A stretch of DNA of 64,000 bases from Scilla litardierei (Eukaryota; Streptophyta; Magnoliopsida; Asparagales; Asparagaceae). A program made the translations under genes and the position numbers. The notes under the pieces are model-generated. The model was not told the DNA's origin, searched no databases, and was given only the letters and a program-made list of their open reading frames with translations. Below, in pieces: positions 30,113 to 41,401 of this stretch. The DNA lies in assembly GCA_030789695.1 (NCBI GenBank), contig CM061141.1, positions 279,069,871-279,133,870 of the forward strand. The letters run 5' to 3'. Every line of letters starts with the position of its first letter. Positions within the stretch are counted from its first letter, which is position 1.

Positions 30113-31865
30113 TGTTGAATATTGGACTCCCCGGATTTGGTTTTGATGATGAGCAAACGTAAATAATCCATGAACTAACAATTTGTGAGCGCAGTATTGG
30201 AGATCGTCGCCAAATTCACGAGAACAATCAAAGCGACATCTCAAGACTTCTCAAAGCTCGTATTCATGCCTAAAGCTTTATTGAAGCTCTTGCGCCGTTT
30301 TGGAAGTCATGAAGATTTAATCGAAGCTTTCGAAGACCGTTCTTTAAGGTTTATTTATAGTCTTTTAAGCTTCGATCTATAGAATGTTAAGCCTTGAGTA
30401 TATCTTACGTTTCTATCTTCATAACGCTCATGTCGTAGCTCTAGGATCTTAGTACAAGTTCATTCTAACTTCCTCGAAGCGTCGCGCTTCGATTCGGACT
30501 TGTTTGTGCATGTTAGTTGGTACAAGAAGAAGTACTGACCGACTAGATGGTGATGTAGTCGGTCAGCAGAGCTTCTTGGACCGACTAGTTTGATTCCTTA
30601 ATTTCTTGTTCAGTACTGTTTACAGTTAGTCGGTCTACGTTGACTCACCGACCGACTAGTTTGTGAACTAGTCGGTCAGTGATGCTTCTTTGACCGACTA
30701 GTTGTGACTTACTGTTCATACTAAATTTCTCCTAAGCTACTGTTTATCGTTAGTCGGTCTAAGAACGTTTGGTGATCGACTAGTTGACAATCTAGTCGGT
30801 CAACTTTTGTTCTTGGACCGACTAAGTCAATTTGTATTCAGACTATTTCATTTTGCCTCTTAGTCGGTCTACGTTCACTGACTGACCGACTAGTTGTGAA
30901 ACTAGTCGGTCAGAAAGTCTTCTTGGACCGACTAGATTTCTAGGTCTGAATTTCTATCTCTTCTCAGTTCCTCTCTTAGTCGGTCCATGTTGATTGACTG
31001 ACCGACTAGTTGATGAACCAGTCGGTCAGAGGTTGTTCTTTGACCGACTAGTTTCCTCAGATTTCTATCCGTTGGAAATTGACCTAACTTGTTTTTATGG
31101 GACCCTATAAATACGAACCTAGGTCATTTCTATCTAGGTTAGAGCTGCCATTAAGAGATTCATTGAGATAGAAAGAGATAGCCATTCTCACTCATTTCCA
31201 AAGCTCTCTTCCTCACAAGAAACCCATTCTCTCACATTCTAGATCTAGAATCCATCTTGAGAGAAGCTTGTTCTTGGTGAGCCCTTCAAGCTCTAGCTTG
31301 AATCAAGTCTCCAAATCTCTCCTAGGCACCCATTGCTGGTCATTTCCTTGGTGCTAGGTCTTGGTGACTTCATCTTCCTCAAATCCTTCCTTTCACCTAT
31401 TGGGTAAGAAAAACTCAAGGTATATGATTTTGTGGTAAAATTGTTTATTTCATTATAAACTCATTTATATTTCTTGTTGATTCTCTCGGTTGTGAGAGAA
31501 GGTTGTGATCCCGGGTTGTGGGATTCACTATTGCCGTTGCATGTATGATTTGATCTTGTGAAGGTTTTTCACAAGATATTCATAGTGGAAATCTTGGGTT
31601 AGGGTTTCTAACCTAAGTATCCGGAGGGGATCCGGGTGGTTGGGACGTAGGATCACCGGGAACAAGTCGGGGAGACTTGGGTGGATCCGAACCCATTAAC
31701 ATCATTTGTTAGCATTGTTAATTTTGTTGTTTTCATTCAATTTAAGCTTCCGCAAATTGATTTGGTAGTTGTTTGCACTATAATTTGGAATTATACTCCT
31801 TGTTATTTTTAAAGTACTATTCACCCCCCCCTTAGTACTTGTGCAGTAGCTTGTAGGGCATTACA
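30113..31865 (+). repeat. E1 3' LTR
   Basis: 1,753 bp, the same length as the 5' LTR, with about ten substitutions by eye. It contains the fold-back array 30537-31051, TATA at 31105-31114 and the stem-loop string of about 31481-31695. The target duplication ATTCA follows at 31866-31870. Confidence 0.95.
31481..31695 (+). repeat. String of small stem-loops in the E1 R/U5 region
   Basis: Consecutive inverted repeats: 31481-31500 (TTCTCTC/GAGAGAA), 31508-31524 (ATCCC/GGGAT), 31553-31577 (ATCTTGTGAA/TTCACAAGAT), 31594-31616 (TTGGGTTAG/CTAACCTAA), 31619-31637 (ATCCGG/CCGGGT), 31664-31678 (AAGTC/GACTT) and 31679-31694 (GGGT/ACCC). Loops of the first two contain GGTTGT. The equivalent string in the 5' LTR is about 12461-12652. 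It lies downstream of the TATA box and so is in the RNA leader. Confidence 0.7.
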
Positions 31866-33290
31866 ATTCAGAGATAACGTCACCTCGCAGACGTCAATCA
31901 AGACATCGGCCGACGCCATGAATGGACGACCCAAAATGATCTATGAACTACCTTTCTCTGGCATGTCCATAATCACAAAATCTATCGGCACGCATAGCTC
32001 AGTCGGAATTTAAAGGATGATGTCGCGTGAGATGCCTACCAGATATGTAATAGAGTGGTCTGCCAACTGAATGCTCATATCTGTAGGCTTAAGCTCCATC
32101 CCGGTATTTAGCCTCTTAAAGATGGAGAGCGACATCAAACTAATGGTCGCTCCCAAATCAATCAACGCTCTGCTAATAGGGGTACCGCCAACGGAGCACT
32201 GCACCATGAAACTCCTGGGATCCTGGAAATTCTTCGGTAGATGGTTCTTAATAACTGAGGTGCAATTGTCCAATAGCTTCACCTCTTCTTGTTTATGCTT
32301 CCTCGTAATGAGATCCTTTAAGAATTTAGTGTATGTGGAGATTTCCGTGATAGTGTCCATAAAGGGGATGTTCAGTTGTATACCTTTGAGGAGCTCGGAG
32401 AACTTGGCGTATTTATTCCCCATCTTCGCTAGTGCCAACCTTTGGGGATATGGAGGTGGAGGTCGATTTGCTTTGTCTTTGGCGGCATCCTTTGAAATAG
32501 AATTGTTGGAAGTAGTAGTAGCATCTGCCAGTGCCGTAGTGGTGGTAGGCAAGGTAGATGGTGAGGCCTCCCTCTCTACAATAGCATAGGGCTCCTCTGT
32601 ATCCTTTTCCTTGTCATTTTCAGCTGTAGTAGCATCTCCATCTTGAGCATGAGTAGATGGCTTTCGGCTCAAATTGCTAGAAACTGGCACCATGACAGTG
32701 TCGGTAGTCTTTCCTCCTCTCGTGGTAACTGCGACCACTGCATTTTCTTGGGCCCTAAGATTGGGCTCCGACTGAGAGGGAAATCTCCATTGCATCTTCA
32801 TGAATTGGGACATTTGGCCCTCAAGATCATCGATGGAATCATTGATAGACTTGAAACGAGTGGAATTCTCTGCATTTATATTGGATTGCCCACTCATGGA
32901 GGTGTCCAATGTTGCCTCAAGATTGGGCTTTGGATCTGCTGGTGAATATTGTTGTTGTTGACGGTAATTGTACCCGGGTGGTCTGTAAGGCCTAGATGGC
33001 CTAAACCCATATTGTTGCAGAGGCGCCCCTTGTTGCTAAGGAGGTGGTGGAGGTCTCTGCTGCTGAGAAGGTTGCAGTCCTCTATTCAGATTGCCATATG
33101 AAAATCTAGGATGATTTCTCACCGCCAGATGTTGCCATTGATTCCTCCCCTCTCCAGCTACAAAGTATACCTGCTCAGCTTGCATGTCTGCTCCATCATA
33201 TGATTCTTTGTTAAGAGCATAACCTTGCTCCGCATAGCCTTCATGTGTGAGATAAGCTGGAGCTCTAGAAGTGGTTGGAATAGAGTCCAA
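31866..33290 (-). pseudogene. E0 gag C-terminal and aspartic protease region
   Basis: Minus-strand frame running from 33290, with a stop at 33036-33038, open again to 32010, then stops at 32010 and near 31957 before the E1 insertion. It contains a glutamine/proline-rich gag tail, an acidic linker, then LIDLGATISLMSLSIFKRL, the protease active-site segment in the Athila style (DLGA), followed by QLADHS. Past 32010 it reads IILGRPFMA, typical of the protease C-terminus, and continues across the E1 target into 11068-10746. Confidence 0.8.
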
Positions 33291-33399
33291 CCTCTGTTCT
33301 ATCCTCGCTACCTGTTTGCAAAGAGTCTCAATATGACTATCAAGATGGGTAGCGATTTTTTACCTCGGGGGCTTTGGTAGATGAGCGTTCGTCGCCCCA

Positions 33400-34170
33400 C
33401 TACTGAGTATTTACAGCCATTTGCTCCAGCAAAGATAAAGCTTCATCGGATGGCTTATATAAGAGAGCTCCTTGAGCGGAGGCGTCTATAATCATCTTTG
33501 TGGTTGGTTGGAGCCCATTGTAGAAGCTTTGAACAAGATCCCACTCCACGACTCCATAGTGCGGGCATTGATGCTGTAAGTCTTTAAATATTTCCCAAGC
33601 CTTGTACAATGACTCGTGAGGAAGCTGCTTACAATTTGAGATCGCTCCCCGAATCCTCACCATTTTGGACGGTGGATAGAATTTGTTCACGAAGGGGGTG
33701 GCCAACTGCTCCCAAGTCGTGAAGGTATTAGAAGGATTCGCTTGCAACCAACAGGAGGCCTTGTCCCTCAGAGTGAATGGGAATAGCCTGAGCTTGATAG
33801 CATCTTCACTCGCGTCCTTGGCATGGAATGTATTGCACTTGGACAAGAACGAGTCGATATGGTGGGTTAGGTTTTCATGAGGATGCCCGTGAAAGGGGTC
33901 CTTCTGCATGAGATTTATCAACCCAGTCTTCAGCTCGAAACTACCTGCTGCCAGCTACGGTCTCAAGATGGAAAAAGTTCCAGTAAAGTTTGGCTTAATA
34001 AATTCCAGGATGGACCCCTTGCGTGGAGGATAAGTATTTCCTTCTGCCATTGAATCTATAGTAGTATGACTCCTTTTCTCTGCTCTGATCCTTCTTGTAG
34101 TCTTTTCGATCTCGGTGTCAAATAATAATTCTTTGTCAATACTCCCAAGGCAAGTGTTCATGCACAACAA
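33400..34170 (-). pseudogene. gag: E0 Gag, broken
   Basis: Athila-type Gag. The frame is open from 34170, has one in-frame stop at 33955-33957, and runs on to a stop at 33400. A frameshift lies between here and 33290. The gag domain is clear in 33921-33400: LINLMQKDPFHGHPHE-like start, then RLFPFTLRDKASCWL, SLYKAWEIFKDLQHQCPHYG and FYNGL, which are hallmarks of Athila/Tat gag. About 260 residues are readable. With two stops and a frameshift it cannot give a complete Gag. Confidence 0.85.
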
Positions 34171-34294
34171 GAACCCAGAGAAATACCGTCAGTAGCAAAG
34201 TAATAAAAGAATAAAAAGTATGGAAAGATAAGAGATGATAAGATTTTCTAACAAATTCGTCAATAGAAAAATAATCCAAGTAACACCGTTACCT

Positions 34295-34312
34295 TCCCAG
34301 CCAACGGTGCCA
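34295..34312 (-). promoter_or_regulatory. E0 primer-binding site (tRNA-Asp type)
   Basis: Minus-strand TGGCACCGTTGGCTGGGA lies 6 bp inside the 5' LTR end. It is close to TGGCGCCGTTGCCGGGGA, the tRNA-Asp complement used by Athila/Tat elements; the differences are consistent with decay. Confidence 0.8.
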
Positions 34313-34318
34313 AAAACT

Positions 34319-36168
34319 TGATCGCCCGTGAACTAACACCTAAAACTCACTTAGCACTGGTACGAACACCAAGTGCTAAATATATCCCAAATGTGATCCC
34401 CGGCACTTTATGCAAGCGTACGGTGTCAAGTAATAGTATAAAAGATATCGATCCCACAAGGTAGGTAGAGATGTTATTGTCTTGGGTTATTTTTAAATCT
34501 CAGAATGTAGGTAGCAGTTGGTTTCGAAAGATTGTTTGTTTGGATTGTAAACAATTAATAAAGACTAGGGCTTCAGGACTCACCATTAGGATCGTCGGAC
34601 ATCGATGCTTGGTTAAGACTCTTACGTTGCATTGGTTTTATAGGGATTGTCGCATCCAAGATGTGGAATTCATGGTTCTAAGCACCATGAATCTAACGTA
34701 TCGCATTAACCGGTAGGTGCACATGACACGTGCATTAAGAATCGACAATATTCACGCCACTCGTGGATGGAATGATCTCGGCTCACACCACTCTCGTGGG
34801 TTAGAGCTTCGATGTATTTTGGTGGCTCTCATTGATGCAATGGCGGTAGCCGTCAATTAGTAATATAGTTCGTCGGTGGATCCCATCAAAACACGAGCCG
34901 GGCATGGTCACAAGTCCCAATTGAATCCACTAACTCCCTAATTAAGCTTATATGATACTCCTTAAGCCAATCGATTCCACCGATCGTGGACACGATCTTA
35001 GTACGAGTTCCCTACAAACTTTGCAACATCAACCAAAATACTTCCCGTTTATTCCAGCACAACTTAAAAACACTAACTTTGCATCTTAATCCTAAAATCT
35101 ATGGGCTAATCCATTAGCCCTAAATAGAACTACTCACGCATCATAGAAATAACAACAAAAGATTCAATAGATGCAATAGAATTCATCATGGCAATAAAAA
35201 CATCAAAATCAATAAAGGGTGTAGAGAATTGTTACCAACGCATCATAGAGCAATAGCAAACCAAAGAGAATTAAGAACACAAGATCCTTGCGCGAAATAG
35301 CAATAAAAATCCAAGCTTTGCTTCATACAAAATAGCTACGGCACAAACTCTCAAAACCCTAATTAAAACTAAACTAAGAGTTTCTCTAAAGTTCCTCTCT
35401 GAAAATAAAGCTAAAACGTCCTTAAACACATATGGTAACCATCCCAAAAAATCTCAGAAAATCTGGGCACTTGGGCCCACAAACTAGACTGGTCGCGTCA
35501 CGCAACTCGGCTGAGTATCGGAGCCTGCTCAGTCGAGTCAGCTAAGGCTCTGCTTGCTGCTGCTTCTGCATCTGGCTGATACTGCTACTCGGTCGAGTAG
35601 CCCCCCTACTCGGTCAAGCAACAGTAGATCAAAACTTCCTCCAAAATGCTGCTATGTTTCTTTTCGACTCGGGTTGAGTAGGTGAGCTGCTCGGTCGAGT
35701 TGCTATGCTGCTCGGTTGAGGTGTGATGCCTTGGAGAGAAGCTCAAAATCTTCAGCTGTTTGGTGCGACTCGGGTCGAGTCGGATGTCTACTTGGTCGAG
35801 TAGGTCTGGGCTATTTCCTATATGATTTCTGCATGTCAGCTCGGCCGAGTAGCTAATGCTACTCGATCGAGTCACTTGGGAAATTGATCTCAACTTTGCC
35901 ATTTCTCGTTCTCTTCTCCTCCTCTCCTCCGATCTTCTTTCATTCCTCGACGAACTCTAATGGAGCCTTGCCAATGATGACTCGGACGTGCCGAATGTGT
36001 CCATGTCCCAAAATAGCTCCAATTCGCTCCAAAACTCCTGAAAATCCAAAAAGCTATACAAAACTCGAATATGGGGTTAGAAGCGCGATAATGTATGAAA
36101 ATATGGAGTTTGGAGGCGAATATGACATTAAATGATGTGAATAAAACATTTAAAATATGGACACATCA
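34319..36168 (-). repeat. E0 5' LTR
   Basis: 1,850 bp, partner of 2933-4795. Inverted repeats with the CTACTCGGTCGAGTAG core lie at 35488-35880. Flanked on the right by the target duplication ATCAC (36169-36173). Confidence 0.9.
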
Positions 36169-37030
36169 ATCACAACACAAACGCCTGAGTCTACTTCCTT
36201 AAGAAGATCCAGAAGACACTTGTCCAATAGCGCAATGAATTGACAACGAAGTACTGTCACACATACCCAGAGGACGATGAGCAGTATTTTTATCTGGACA
36301 ACTGTGCCGCTCCCTTGCAGTTCTTGGGATATTGTTTTGTTTGGGAGTCTGCTGAATGGAAGGAATATTTCATATGTGTTAATTTAATATATTTTATATA
36401 TGTGTTTAGCTGACATACTTTAAATTTTCACAGAAAATTTCGGAAATTTCCTTCGACAACCGGCATGCTCCTCGAAGCTATGAGTATCATGCCAGCTCCA
36501 AGAGTTTCAGGCAACATGTATACGAGTTGGACCTTACGGTAAAATGTTTTAATTAAAATTGTAACATATATTATGTTATGATAGAATATTTGTCTAACTT
36601 ATTTATTTTTTGTTTTAGGGCCGCCTGGTTATCGAGCCATTGGTGGAGCAGACCCTTAGTCAGGCCCATCCAAAGTACAGTTATGCCAAGTAGTTGGCTA
36701 TGAATCGGGCGCTGACGGTAAGTAAAAAATTATGTTTACAACATATTATGCCATTTTAATGCATATAAGATATATATTTTTTCTATTCATTTCAGGAGAC
36801 GGTCGACCATATGTTGGACGAGATGAGGGCACAGTCCCAAGTAAGCTTGAGTGTCATGGCACAGCTTAGTAGGATGGCTGAGGACGCGATCCTTGCGAGG
36901 ACACTTGGAGGGAGGAGGAATAATCGATACTGGATGAGAGGAGTAGAGTCGCGAACTACGTGGACACAGTCAATTCTTACTCAGTACAACATGAGAATAC
37001 CACACTGGCTCCTCCGTCCATCGATGTTAT
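36169..37030 (+). pseudogene. Degenerate multi-exon locus, right part
   Basis: Continuation of 1865-2932 after the E0 insertion. Exon-like blocks at about 36174-36369, 36433-36539, 36620-36718 and 36797-37030 are separated by short T-rich stretches of intron type ending in CAG or TTTAG. One frame of the first block reads YPEDDEQYFYLDNCAAPLQF after an earlier stop; the last reads MLDEMRAQSQVSLSVMAQLS. I do not recognise the family. The block runs without a clear border into chromovirus gag near 37030-37050. Confidence 0.4.
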
Positions 37031-37039
37031 GAGAGGCCT

Positions 37040-37985
37040 CGAGGAGATAATAGAACTGAAGGCGACCATGACAGTTAACTATAGAGGAATACGACGTTGA
37101 GTTTTCTAAGCTCAGCATCTATGTATTTTAATGCATGATAGTTAACTATACAGTACATATATATTTGCCAATGAATTGGTATTCCAGGTTTGCCAAGGAC
37201 ATGGTGTCCACCCCTCTGACTCGGGCCAAGAGATTTCAGCAAGGCCTGGACATCATCATCCATGACAAGCTGGTTGGGTTCAAATTAAAAACCCATGCTG
37301 ACTTACTCTCTATAGCTCGAGAGTACGAGTATGTACACTGGGATCGGGAACAAGAGCGACATGCGGTGGCTCCTCCGTGATGACCACCACCTTCTACAGT
37401 AGCTTCCGTAGGGTCCAGTCGTCAGCAATCTGCTCTTGCCAGGCAGTTACATCGACCCATCCAGCAGATTCGGTTCAAGAGGTTGCCACCGCAGCAGCAT
37501 CAACGATGCCCTGCCACAATCTAACATTACTGCAACAAGCCTGGTCACATCAAGCCAGAATGCAGGTTGTTCCTAAATTTGTGTCTCATCTGTGGGGCTA
37601 AGGACCATACTGCCAAAGAATTTCCATGGAGGGGACAAAGGCCTACAACCCTAGCTCCGACATTTGCACCAGTTACTACTCAGCTGGGGTCACTCAGCGT
37701 GGACCCTCACTTCCACCTCAACGAAAGGTATTTCAACAGGCGAGATTGCAGGTTCCACCTCCCAGGCACCAGACATTCACTATGACCGTTGCAGAGGCCG
37801 ACGCTACTGAACAGGTTATCACATGTACGACTTATTATTTTCAATATTTAATTCTATTCTACGCTCTAGTCACTGTATGCTTAGATATAGTGTCTATTAC
37901 CTTAGGTAATGTACTAGTATCTAGCAGACCTGCCCTTGCATTAGTCGACTCGGAAGCTTTCTACAGTTTCATGTCGAGATGATTC
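37040..37985 (+). pseudogene. E6 Gag and protease remnant
   Basis: Gag C-terminal half: a TMTV...EEYDVEFSKLS segment at 37067-37124, disrupted by a 7-bp insertion (AACTATA) and then by about 60 bp of AT-rich sequence before RFAKDMVSTPLTRAKRFQQGLD (from about 37190). A zinc-knuckle region follows near 37530-37620 in shifted frames (CLICGAKDHTAKE). The protease site near 37950 reads LVDSEAFYSF where DSGATHSF is usual, so the catalytic glycine is replaced. Not functional. Confidence 0.8.
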
Positions 37986-38184
37986 GTCGACCAATATAAA
38001 GTTCTTGAGTCACCCCTTACCTCCTATTGTGATGTCAACATGGGTAATGGAGTGTTGAGGACGGCTAGCGGGAATTTCTATTGCCCTGTAGTGATATGCA
38101 GGCGAGAGCTTTATGCGGACTTCCTGATCATCGAGATGCCGAGTTTCAAAGCTGTCTTTGGGATGGATTGGTTAGGAACATGAA

Positions 38185-39693
38185 ATGCCTACTAATTTGA
38201 AGTTTGAGTTTGTCAGAGGGAGCAAGTCAGAAGAGTCGATCGAGTTCAAAGCCAGACCGATGGATGCAGTGGTAACTACCATGGATGCTGAGTTGGAGAA
38301 ACCAGAGGTTGTACGAGAATTTATGGATGTGTTTCCGAACGAACTTACAGGTTTGCCCCAGATCATAATATTGAATCTTCAATTGACTTAGTGCCAAGAG
38401 CCCAAACCATATCAAAGAAACCTTATCATATAGCACCATCAGAATTAGAGGAAGTATGAATCCAGCTGGATGATCTGCTACAGAAGGGATGGATACAATC
38501 TAGTGTGTCATGTTGGGGTGCCCCAGTACTGCTGGTGAAGAAGAAGGACGGGGTGCGACGCATGTGCATTGACTACGGAGAGCTCAACAAGGTTACGATG
38601 AAGAACAAGTACCCTCTTCCCCGTATTGACGATCTGTTTGATCAACTTGGTGGGTCCAATGTCTATTCGAAGTTGGATCTCAGAATTGGATGCCACCAAG
38701 TGAAGGTTAGGAAGGAGAAAGTGCCCAAGATTGCATTCTGGACTAGGTACGGACAGTATGAATTCTTAGTGATGTTGTTTTGTGTAACGAATGTGTCGGC
38801 AGTGTTTATAAGTCTTATGAACCTAGTGTTATACGAGTATCTAGACAAATTCGTGATGGTGTATATTGATGATATTTTGATATACTCGAAGAACAAACAG
38901 GAGCATGCAGAGCATTTGAGAAAGGTTCTGGGACCTTAAGGCGACATCAACTATATGCCAAGCTCAGTAAATATGAATTTTGGCTAAGCAAGGTGGCTTT
39001 CCTGGGATACATGGTGTCCGAAGAAGGGATTTATGTGGATCTGGAGAAGGTATCAGCAGTTCAAAAGTGGCCAATTTATAAGTCGGTGCATAATATTCGA
39101 AGCTTCTTGGGACTAGCTGGATACTATCGGAGGTTCATTGAGGACTTCTCGAAGATCGTGGAGCCAATGACGTTGTTGATGAGAAAGGATATTATGTTTG
39201 TTTGGTACATGGCTTGCAACGATGCATTTGATGAGCTGAAGAGGAGGTTGATTACGGCACCGATAATGATCATTCCAAATCAGATGGGAGGATTTAAAGC
39301 ATTCTGCGATGCATCCATCAAGGGCCTCAGCAGTGTACTACACCAATATGGCCGAGTCGTGGCGTATACGTCCAGGAAACTGAAGACCCATAAGAAGAAC
39401 TACACCACTCATGACCTTTAGTTGGCGACAATCATTTTGCCTTAAAGATCTAGAGGCACTTCTTGTTGGGGGATTGGGTGAAGGTGTTTACAGACCACAA
39501 GAGTCTAAAATATCATTTCACACAGAAGGAGTTGAACATGCGGCAGCGTCGATGGGTAGAGCTTGTGGCAGACTATAACATTGACCTTCACTACCACACT
39601 AGAAAGGTCAATGTTATGCCTGATGCACTGAGTCATCTTCCAGCAGTAATGATTATTACAAGTCAGTGGAGGCTCCATCAAGAGATCAAGTAG
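38185..39693 (+). pseudogene. E6 reverse transcriptase and RNase H remnant
   Basis: Gypsy reverse transcriptase with [43 protein letters not shown] and the catalytic [11 protein letters not shown] (about 38860-38893). Frame breaks occur near 38391-38505, 38937 and 39420. RNase H follows, with [20 protein letters not shown] and the connection motif ending [10 protein letters not shown]. Core motifs remain readable but the frame is interrupted at least four times. Confidence 0.88.
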
Positions 39694-41170
39694 ATGGGGA
39701 TAAAAGTGATAACACCAGAGATGACTACTTCTCTAATGAATCTTCAGATACAGTCCACCTTGGTAGACAGGATCAAGGCTGCACAGAAGGAGATATGAAG
39801 GTACAGAAGATCAGGGAGTTGGTGATGGCTAGACATCGACCAGAGTTCACGATACATACAGACGGATCTTTGAGATTTGGCAATAGGCTTTGCATACCTT
39901 CTGGAGATGTCAGATAGGAGCTATTAAAGAAAGCTCATAATTTGCCATAGTCCATTCATCTGGGCGGTACTAAGATGTATCAGGACCTAAAGCAACGCTA
40001 TTGGTCGTACGGAATGAAGAGCAGTGTTGCACGAAGTGTGGCCAAGTGTTTAGTGTGACAGTAGGTAAATACTGAGCACCAATAAGTTGCGGGCTTATTA
40101 TAGCCACTGCCCATTCCTGAGTGGAAATGGTAGAATATCACGATGGACTTCGTGACTGTCCTACCTCGGGGCAAGAAGCAGAACGATGCTACTTGGCTAA
40201 TTATGAATCGATTGACAAATTTCGCACACTTCATCCCTTTCAGAGTTGGTAAATCTATAGATGTTCTTGCCAAGAGGTACATGGAAGAGATTGTGAGACT
40301 GCACGGAGTACTTGTGAGCATTGTTTTGGACAAAGATACCCGGTTCACATCGCATTTCTGGAAAAGCTTACAAAAGAATTTGGGCACTCATCTCAATTTA
40401 AGCACTGCTTATCACCCCCAAACAAATGGATATTCTGAGCGTACCATTCAAATTTTTGAGGACATGCTGTGTGGGCATGTATGTTAGATTTCAAGGGGTC
40501 GTAGGATGATCACCTACACCTCATGAAATTTTTATACAATAATAGTCATCAGGCGAGCATTGGGATGGCGCCATTTGCGGTGTTATATGGAATGAAGTTT
40601 CATTCGCCCTTGAGCTGGGACGACGTTGGGGATCGAGAAATGATGGGACCTGAAATGATAGTAGAAACAGTTGTCGTAGTGTAGACGATCAGAGAAAAAC
40701 TACAGTTGGCTCAAGACAAGTACAATTATTAGGCAGATTCAAAACGAAGACTTCTAGATTTTCAACCAGGAGACCAGGTCTTTTTGAAGATATCACTGAA
40801 TCGGGGATTGATTCGTTTTGGTCGGCGAGAAAAACTTAGTCCATGTTACATCGGAACTTTCGATGTGCTTGAACAAGTGGGAGAAGTGGCATACAAAATT
40901 ACGCAGCCTCCATCCTTAGGAGTGCATAATGTATTCCACATATCCCAGCTATGCAAATATGTGGGAGATCCAGCGCATATGGTGGATCATTCAGAGATTT
41001 CAGTACGTCCAGATTTGACGTACGAGCAGCAGCCAATTGAAATTATTAATCGACATCAAAAGAATTTAAGGAACAAGACTGTCAACTTGGTGAAGGTATT
41101 GTGACATAGTAATGCATCAGGCGAGTCTACTTGGAAACAAGATGAAAAGATGATGGAGAAATACCCCTAT
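39694..41170 (+). pseudogene. E6 integrase with chromodomain-like end
   Basis: The HHCC region is decayed (39920-40100, several stops). The core at 40143-40487 keeps MDFVTVLPRG, VLDKDTRFTSHFW and TAYHPQTNGYSERT, including D, D and E. The C-terminal part (40784-41104) contains the GVHNVFHISQL motif and ends in a NRHQKNLRNKTVNLVKVL stretch, which resembles the CR-type chromodomain of plant chromoviruses. A stop at 41102 interrupts the last motif, which continues as STWKQDEKMMEKYPYL. Confidence 0.85.
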
Positions 41171-41215
41171 CTTTTGATGGGTCTTAATTCTTTCAATTCT
41201 GAGGATGAAATTTAT

Positions 41216-41230
41216 TGTAAGGGGAGAGGA
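41216..41230 (+). promoter_or_regulatory. E6 polypurine tract
   Basis: TGTAAGGGGAGAGGA directly before the LTR start TGTAATGACTC at 41231. Confidence 0.85.
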
Positions 41231-41345
41231 TGTAATGACTCAAAATAAAAAAAGGTCACATGTCATGTCCCCCCACTGTCCCCCACTATCTCTCTATCTC
41301 TTTAATTAAACCCCTCACCCACTCCCCTTTATTTAAATCCTATTA

Positions 41346-41401
<56 letters not shown>

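Larger units (their letters stand above)
11069..31865 (+). mobile_element. E1: complete Sirevirus-like Ty1/copia element with third ORF, split by E2
   Basis: LTRs at 11069-12821 and 30113-31865 are both 1,753 bp, begin TGTTGAAT and end TTACA. The target duplication ATTCA is exact (11064-11068 and 31866-31870). Order: LTR, tRNA-Met-type PBS, gag, pol (protease, integrase, reverse transcriptase, RNase H, the copia order), inverted-repeat array, third ORF, PPT, LTR. By eye the LTRs differ at only about ten positions, so insertion was recent. Sirevirus affinity is inferred from large gag, copia-order pol, a third ORF downstream of pol, repeated PPT-like tracts and palindrome-rich LTRs. Without E2 the element is about 12.7 kb. 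It sits in the protease region of E0. Confidence 0.93.
2933..36168 (-). mobile_element. E0: Athila-type Ty3/gypsy LTR retrotransposon, pol-less, split by E1
   Basis: The element reads on the minus strand, so its 5' LTR is on the right. The terminal repeats are 34319-36168 and 2933-4795, both starting TGAT and ending CATCA on the plus strand. The 5-bp target duplication ATCAC is exact (2928-2932 and 36169-36173). Between the LTRs, in transcription order, are a tRNA-Asp-type PBS, gag, an aspartic protease region, and an Athila-type third ORF, ending at a PPT. Reverse transcriptase, RNase H and integrase are absent. E1 was inserted into the protease-downstream region, and reading across the E1 target site restores one frame. 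Net length without E1 is about 12.4 kb. Athila-type assignment rests on the PBS, the gag and the third ORF. Confidence 0.9.
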
